Below are positions 58,598 through 64,000 of a DNA stretch of 64,000 bases, in pieces. The notes below the pieces were generated by a model, which had not been told where the DNA came from, did not search any database, and saw only the letters and a program-made list of their open reading frames with translations. Both the position numbers and the translations under genes were made by a program. Origin of the DNA: Labia minor (taxonomy: Eukaryota > Arthropoda > Insecta > Dermaptera > Spongiphoridae); the NCBI GenBank assembly GCA_963082975.1, contig OY720345.1, forward strand, positions 9,574,491 to 9,638,490, in the 5' to 3' direction. Numbering within the stretch: position 1 is the stretch's first letter; each line of letters starts with the position of its first letter.

Positions 58598-59367
58598 CTA
58601 TCTCGCCAGAGATAGTATTGCGACCACGAAAATTTTCGATGTTGAGATTTTGATGTTTTTATACGTTTTGAAGGTTCCTGAATCATTTACACTAAGGTTT
58701 AGAAAAATGTCTCTGTGTGTGTATGTATATAGCCAAGATTACGCAAAATTTGTTGTTTATTGTTATAAGAATACTTATTATATTTCATTAATTTTAATTT
58801 ATAATTAATAATTATTTTAATTTAATTTAATTATATTTTATTGTATATTTTACTATAAAGAATTCTGACCTATTTGACTAATTCGTTATCATTTTTACTA
58901 TCTCACCAGATCAGGCAAAAACGGTTTTAGTTAGAACAATGAAATTTGGTATACGGGAATTATTCAAAATTCATAGTTTTCTATCAACTTTTGAGAAATG
59001 TAGCTCAATCGTAAGAGGGTCATTACCTACAATGTTTTGATTTTTTTTTCTTCTAAAGTGGCCGTAAAAATAAAGATATATGTTTGATAATTTTTCACAT
59101 GATTAAAAATTTTATAAAACTGCTATATATAGAATTTCAGTATTATGAAATCCCTAAAAGTACCGGAATTAATTTTTGAACACTGCAAATCTCACGCGCT
59201 AACACGTGACGTGGTACCATCAACAAAGAGCCAAACATGCGCTGGTTCAATAAATATTATCTTTTAATTTCAATTTATAATTTAATTAATTAAATTTAAT
59301 TTAAATATAATATATGTTATTTAATCCAACTCAAATTGCGAGATAGTCGAGTGGAGATACTCCAGAT
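58598..59367 (+). mobile_element. HLE-A copy 13 with a second 5' end inside
   Basis: The 5' end ACTATCTCGCCAGAGATAGT at 58598-58617 is a perfect hairpin. After the microsatellite and 'attacgcaaaa' about 140 bp of unrelated A/T-rich DNA follows. Then a second start, TTTTTACTATCTCACCAG (58893-58910), joins directly to 'gcaaaaacggtttt'. The rest is normal and ends GCGAGATAGTCGAGTGGAGA with a partly decayed hairpin. Confidence 0.85.
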
Positions 59368-59500
59368 TTTTATTTAAACATTTATCCTAATTATAATTCT
59401 AAACTCAAAATTATTATTCAAAATGTTTGAAATTTTTATATGAACAATATAAATATTTAATTTAATTTTATTTAATATTCTCAAATAATTTTTATAAATG

Positions 59501-59740
59501 CATGGCGTGGCGTGATCTATTCGATGGGAATGTGGGGGGGGGGGTCCGGGGGTCTCCCCCGGAAAAAATTTTGAAAAAATAAATTATTTATTTATTCATA
59601 ACGTTTAGATTATACTTATACGTAATTTAAAGATGTTTTTTTTTTACTTTTGGGTTCGCAGTTACAAAACTAATCATTTTTAAATTTAATTTTTGCACAA
59701 TGTTTTGGGAGACACGCCCCCCCCCGGCCCGACGCCACTG
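59501..59740. mobile_element. Probable hAT-type element (CAGTGGCGT ends)
   Basis: The right end in reverse complement is CAGTGGCGTCGGGCC and the left reads CATGGCGTGGCGTGATC. G-runs (59533-59545) and C-runs (59716-59725) are subterminal, as in other CAGTGGCGT elements known from animals. Flanking 8-mers do not match well, so the class is tentative. Confidence 0.55.
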
Positions 59741-59748
59741 ATTATATA

Positions 59749-62700
59749 TATTATAATTAAATATACTCGCAATATATCTCACATAGTACAACATTATTAA
59801 TTTATTATTAATATCAATTGAATTATAAGGGAATTTTTTAAATAATACCACATATTAATATTTTAGTAGCTTAAGAATGATTCCAGAAAAAGCATCGTTG
59901 TGTATTTTTTTGTTTTTTGAGTAAAATTACAATAAAATATTATTTATAAAATTCCCTTGTGAATAAACAACATAATCACCAAAATTTTAACAATTTAATA
60001 TCAATTGAATTAATTGAAATCTCTCATATATTTAAATAAATTTTTTGTTTTATAAAATTCATAAATTTATTAAAAATATTCAAAAATATGGAAGCATATT
60101 TTTTAAAAAATAATTATTAATATTAGGGCATAATTCTTATATGAAATGCATTATTTCCAATAAATTTTGAGTTGTTTCAACTTAAAGTTTTAAAATACTA
60201 GGGTATTATTTAAGAAATAAAGTATCCTTTTATAGTAAAAACATTAAATAATGCGCTGATGTATTACTATAATAATCATCTTGTATAAGTATATAAATCC
60301 ATAAGAAAGAATTCCCTTGAAAATTTTTATCTTATAATAATAGGGTGAATATAACATATAGTGAATGCATCCAAGTCAATCCCTCAGGACATATTGGTAG
60401 TATAATTCAACAGAGAACAAGTAATAATTACTATAAATCAAAGTATATAAAAAATTATCAAATCAAATGTTATTAATTAAAAAATAATAATTAATTAATT
60501 TAATAATTTAATTATTATTATTTTATATTTAATTAATATATTTATAATAATTATTGTTACTAATTAATAATTATATTAAAAGAGAAGCAGAACATTGGTT
60601 TTGTTCATATAAGTAAGTGAGTATAGTTTCTTTTAAAATAATTCAAATTCATTATTCATTTAATTATTCAATTATAAAAAAAAAAAAAATGTTAAAATTA
60701 TTTCATTCATATTAATGAAAAATTGTTATCATTTAATAGGTAGATAGTATGATTAGAAATGAATTTTTATTTATTATAAAAGTTTCATATTTCACATTTG
60801 ATAATGAATAAACCTGATTGGATAAAATATCTAACATGGGCTGTTAATTTCAACGTTCGATTTTTTTTTTTTTTGATTGCCTGATCAGATTTCGAAGGAG
60901 GCGTTGACCTAATCGAGATTGGCAGCAACACGAAAGCTGTTAAAGGGACAGGAGGGTTCACTTTTCAATTTCTTAAAAGGGCATGTTTAGTAAATAGAAG
61001 ATTTTACTATATACCACATCCGATACACATGATATGAATACTTCGATTTTGTTTTTTGTTTTTTTTTTTTAATTTTTAAACAGATCATCATATTAAATTC
61101 TAGATTAAATTTCCATCAAAAAAAATATATACTTATATATATTTTAGTATAAGCATTTGAAAATAAGAAAAGTTGATATTAAATTAGTAATTAATTTTAT
61201 ATTAATTAATAAAATTTCTCACATTCCTATCTATATATCTCAATGGTTCTAAGGAACTCAAAACAAAAACACAATTCCATCTCTTTGATATCTGTTCTTA
61301 CATTGTCCAATTAGTCGTTTTCCAATCGGTCTTCCCTCTTTTTGCTCTCTCATTAATAATTCCATTTCAAAAGAACTTTATTAATTAAAATAAATAAAGA
61401 CAAGCTAATGATATTTATGTTAATACATAAATATCATTTAAATTCTTCAAAAAAAGAATATATATTAATATAATTGTATATATTATATTATAGTAAATTA
61501 AATAGTAATAAATTAGTAATAATTTAAAATAATAGGATATTTGTTATAATAGATAAAATAAATAGATTAGATATAGAAATTAAAATTGAAATAAAATGTG
61601 TCACGAATCAACAATTCAATTCATTTGTTTTCCAACGAAATTCAAAATGCTTTCTCATTTAAGTGATTTTTATTCATTTTCATTTCATATATAAATAATA
61701 TTTAATAAATATAACATAATATAAAATAAAAATATCTTTATTTTTTGTTTTTGAAATGCAATTTAAGGAATTCTAACTTAATATGGTTTGGTAGAATGCA
61801 TGGACGAATTAATTTTTTCAATTTGCTCAATCCCAAGAATACTCAAAAGGCGATTGATTATTAACGAACTCTCTTTTTTTTTTAAAAAAAAGAAATTAAA
61901 CCAACTGAAATAATTACACAAATTTTCTTTTGTGATTTCTTAGAAAATTTTTCTAAATATTACAATATTTTATTAAAATTACGATTAATATAGATAAACT
62001 ATTATTATAACGACAATAATATACTTAAGATCAAAGAAAAGAAACCTAAATTCAACATCAAAACTTAAATATATAATTAGCAATTTCTTGAAATCCAACA
62101 AGGAAAAATTGATAAATGCAGGAATTTATTGAGTCAAAACAAAATATTAGTAATAGGAAGAGATTGAGTTTATAAAAAAATCCTACTGCACAAAAGGTGG
62201 AGTTTGAAATGTGGGAGAGGAGAGAAATTAGAAAATAATAAGCAAATATATTTACAATTAAATATTAATATTTAATATTAATTTGTATGATTAGTATTTA
62301 AAATGTGTGTGTGTGACTTAATTATATATATTATATTATAAAATAAAAACTTTTGGAAGGAATTTTTATATTATGTTATATTTTATTTGATATTTGGATT
62401 TGTCATTTGAATTTTTAATTTTAATTTTTATTTATACTAACAAATTTTAAATTAACTTTTATAAATGTATATATATATATATATATATATTTATATTTAA
62501 TAGCATTTAAGAAAAAGATGTGTCGGATGAAGGTAATATAAATATGTAAATGAAAAAATATTAAAAAAAAAATGTTATGATAAAATTTTTAATTAAGCTT
62601 ATTAAGTTAATAACCTCATTTGTGTTTTACATCCTTTAATGATAGTCAAAAATTGAGACCAAATAAAAAAAAATACATCAAATATGTAAATCAGAAAAAT

Positions 62701-63759
62701 TATAAATCAAAAATTCATTTTTACAAATTATACAAATGAGAATTGAAATAATAAGTACGGTAAAAATATATCAAATTATGCTTAAGACTAACTAAAATTA
62801 CTAATATTTTCAAAAAATTATTTTATGTGTACATAAAAATTAAATGATTGATTAATTAAAAATCAATATGAAATTGATTTGCATTATTTTACATTTCGCA
62901 ATTGGAAATTCTATTTTCATAAAATATTTTACAACTATATAAAATATTTTTTAGAATTTTTTCATTAAATCTTATTCATTATATTATATTCAAAAATTGT
63001 AGAAATTTTATAAATGAACAGGTTGAATGACATAAATTCCAATTTATTTGAAGATTAGAAAGGTGAATAATATCTGATATTTATTTAAATATTAAATTAT
63101 TATTTTTTTATTAGTTATTATTTTTTATTACATTTTTATTATTATTCCAATTTGATAAGATACGACAGGATTAATTTGGAAACGATTTTCACATTTACTA
63201 ATATAATATCCTTATTATAAATTTTAAATGAATTTTTTTTTTTTTGATTATTATATCAATTCTACTATTTAAAATTCTATGATATGTAGTTTTTAATTAT
63301 AGTATTTATTTTTAAATATGATTATAGACACTAAAGTTATAATTTATTCAAAATATTTTATAATTGAACTATTAAAAAACCAATATCCATTTATGTGCGA
63401 TATATTCAGTGAAAAATAATATTTCTATCTGAAAGACTTTAATTTAAAAAAAAATAAATAAATAAAAAAAAATAATAATATTAAAATATAAAAAAAAAAA
63501 CTACAATTATTATTATTATTATTATTATTGTTATTTTTATTAATTACATTCTATTGAATATTATTAAAATCAATTTCAATATTTTTCTATAAAATAATAA
63601 TTTAATTTTAGTAAATTTAAAAAAAATATTAAATAAATAATTATATATCATAAATGAAATAGTAAAATAATTCTTAATATTATATATATAATAATATAAT
63701 TTAAAAAATATATTATATTGGAATTCATTAAATATTAATTATATACATATAAATAATGT

Positions 63760-63796
<37 letters not shown>

Positions 63797-63892
63797 AATA
63801 TTCTACAAATAAGATGAAAAATATGAAATTTATATAAAATATGAAGAAAAGTTAATTAAATTTTAAATTTTTACTGAATTGCCCAAAAAATA
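59749..63892. other. AT-rich non-coding DNA
   Basis: More than 4 kb of A/T-rich DNA with AT runs (62468-62490), AAT/ATA runs (63519-63530, 63766-63795) and T-runs. A more complex patch lies at 60870-60975. No repeat family of this window, gene or RNA was recognised. Confidence 0.5.
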
Positions 63893-64000
63893 AACCTCTG
63901 ACTTTTGTACTCCCTACACAAGAACAATGCCTTTCAAGTCGTTTATATTAATTAAGTGTCCTATGTTCAATAGAACGCGTCCTATTAACCTTTACCTTGA
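63893..64000 (-). mobile_element. SINE-A copy 4, cut by the window end
   Basis: In reverse complement the tail part matches the other copies: 'tcaaggtaaaggtt', 'cacttaattaat', 'gttcttgtgtaggg', 'gtacaaaagtcagaggttt'. The head would lie beyond position 64000. Confidence 0.82.

Overview
This is a very AT-rich, gene-poor eukaryotic window, almost certainly from an animal nuclear genome. An arthropod is the best guess, because the repeat mixture (mariner, several hAT families, RTE-like LINE scraps, tRNA-derived SINEs and Helitron-like short elements) is typical of insects and arachnids, but the species cannot be read from the sequence. No host protein-coding gene, rRNA or functional tRNA could be supported. 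The open reading frames are short, low-complexity (Lys/Asn/Ile/Phe/Tyr-rich) or lie inside repeats. The window reads as intergenic or long intronic DNA built from transposable elements.

Main content. (1) A dominant family, called HLE-A here, has 13 copies at about 2.7, 3.6, 14.8, 16.8, 17.7, 20.3, 22.2, 29.8, 34.5, 35.4, 48.2, 52.1 and 58.6 kb. Full copies are about 570-640 bp and non-coding. HLE-B (8.5, 31.9, 39.8 and 53.9 kb) and HLE-C (53.4 kb) differ in most of their sequence but share one architecture. A short 5' motif is repeated in inverted form near the 3' end; a microsatellite lies inside; a small hairpin and CTTA close the 3' end; insertion is in oligo-T. This matches non-autonomous Helentron/HINE-type rolling-circle elements. 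(2) At least thirteen hAT-type non-autonomous elements or fragments are present, five with perfect 8-bp target-site duplications (TSDs), and one carries the wreck of a transposase C-terminus. Several with different terminal inverted repeats (TIRs) share one internal module. (3) There is a deleted mariner with recognisable transposase pieces, a TA-flanked Tc1/pogo-like element holding a nested hAT, and a small piggyBac-like palindromic MITE. (4) Two LINE remnants occur at 2.4 and 11.4-12.0 kb. (5) Two SINE families occur: SINE-A has four copies, SINE-B one, and four of the five are flanked by duplications. (6) A family with arms of about 150-200 bp (28.6, 37.1 and 39.2 kb) and a further interspersed repeat, R4 (17.4, 26.9, 31.3 and 41.5 kb), complete the set.

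Layout. 0-5 kb holds hAT, mariner, a LINE scrap, HLE-A copies and a CCCG-type hAT. 5-14.7 kb holds SINE-A, an HLE-B fragment, hAT and the main LINE remnant. 14.7-24.3 kb is a dense HLE-A/hAT block. 25-33.3 kb holds SINE-A, the expanded R4 array, an inverted-arm element and an amplified HLE-B. 34-43.6 kb holds two HLE-A copies and, at 39.2-40.8 kb, a nest of SINE, HLE-B and hAT inside one long-arm element. 43.6-48.8 kb holds hAT copies and SINE-B. 48.8-64 kb is mostly simple AT-rich DNA with HLE-A, HLE-C and a hAT-in-mariner nest. The remaining stretches are AT-rich and simple-repeat DNA with a few GC-richer islands (notably 33.8-34.0, 46.73-46.89, 49.6-49.7 and 51.35-51.48 kb) that could hide exons or regulatory DNA but carry no recognisable domain.
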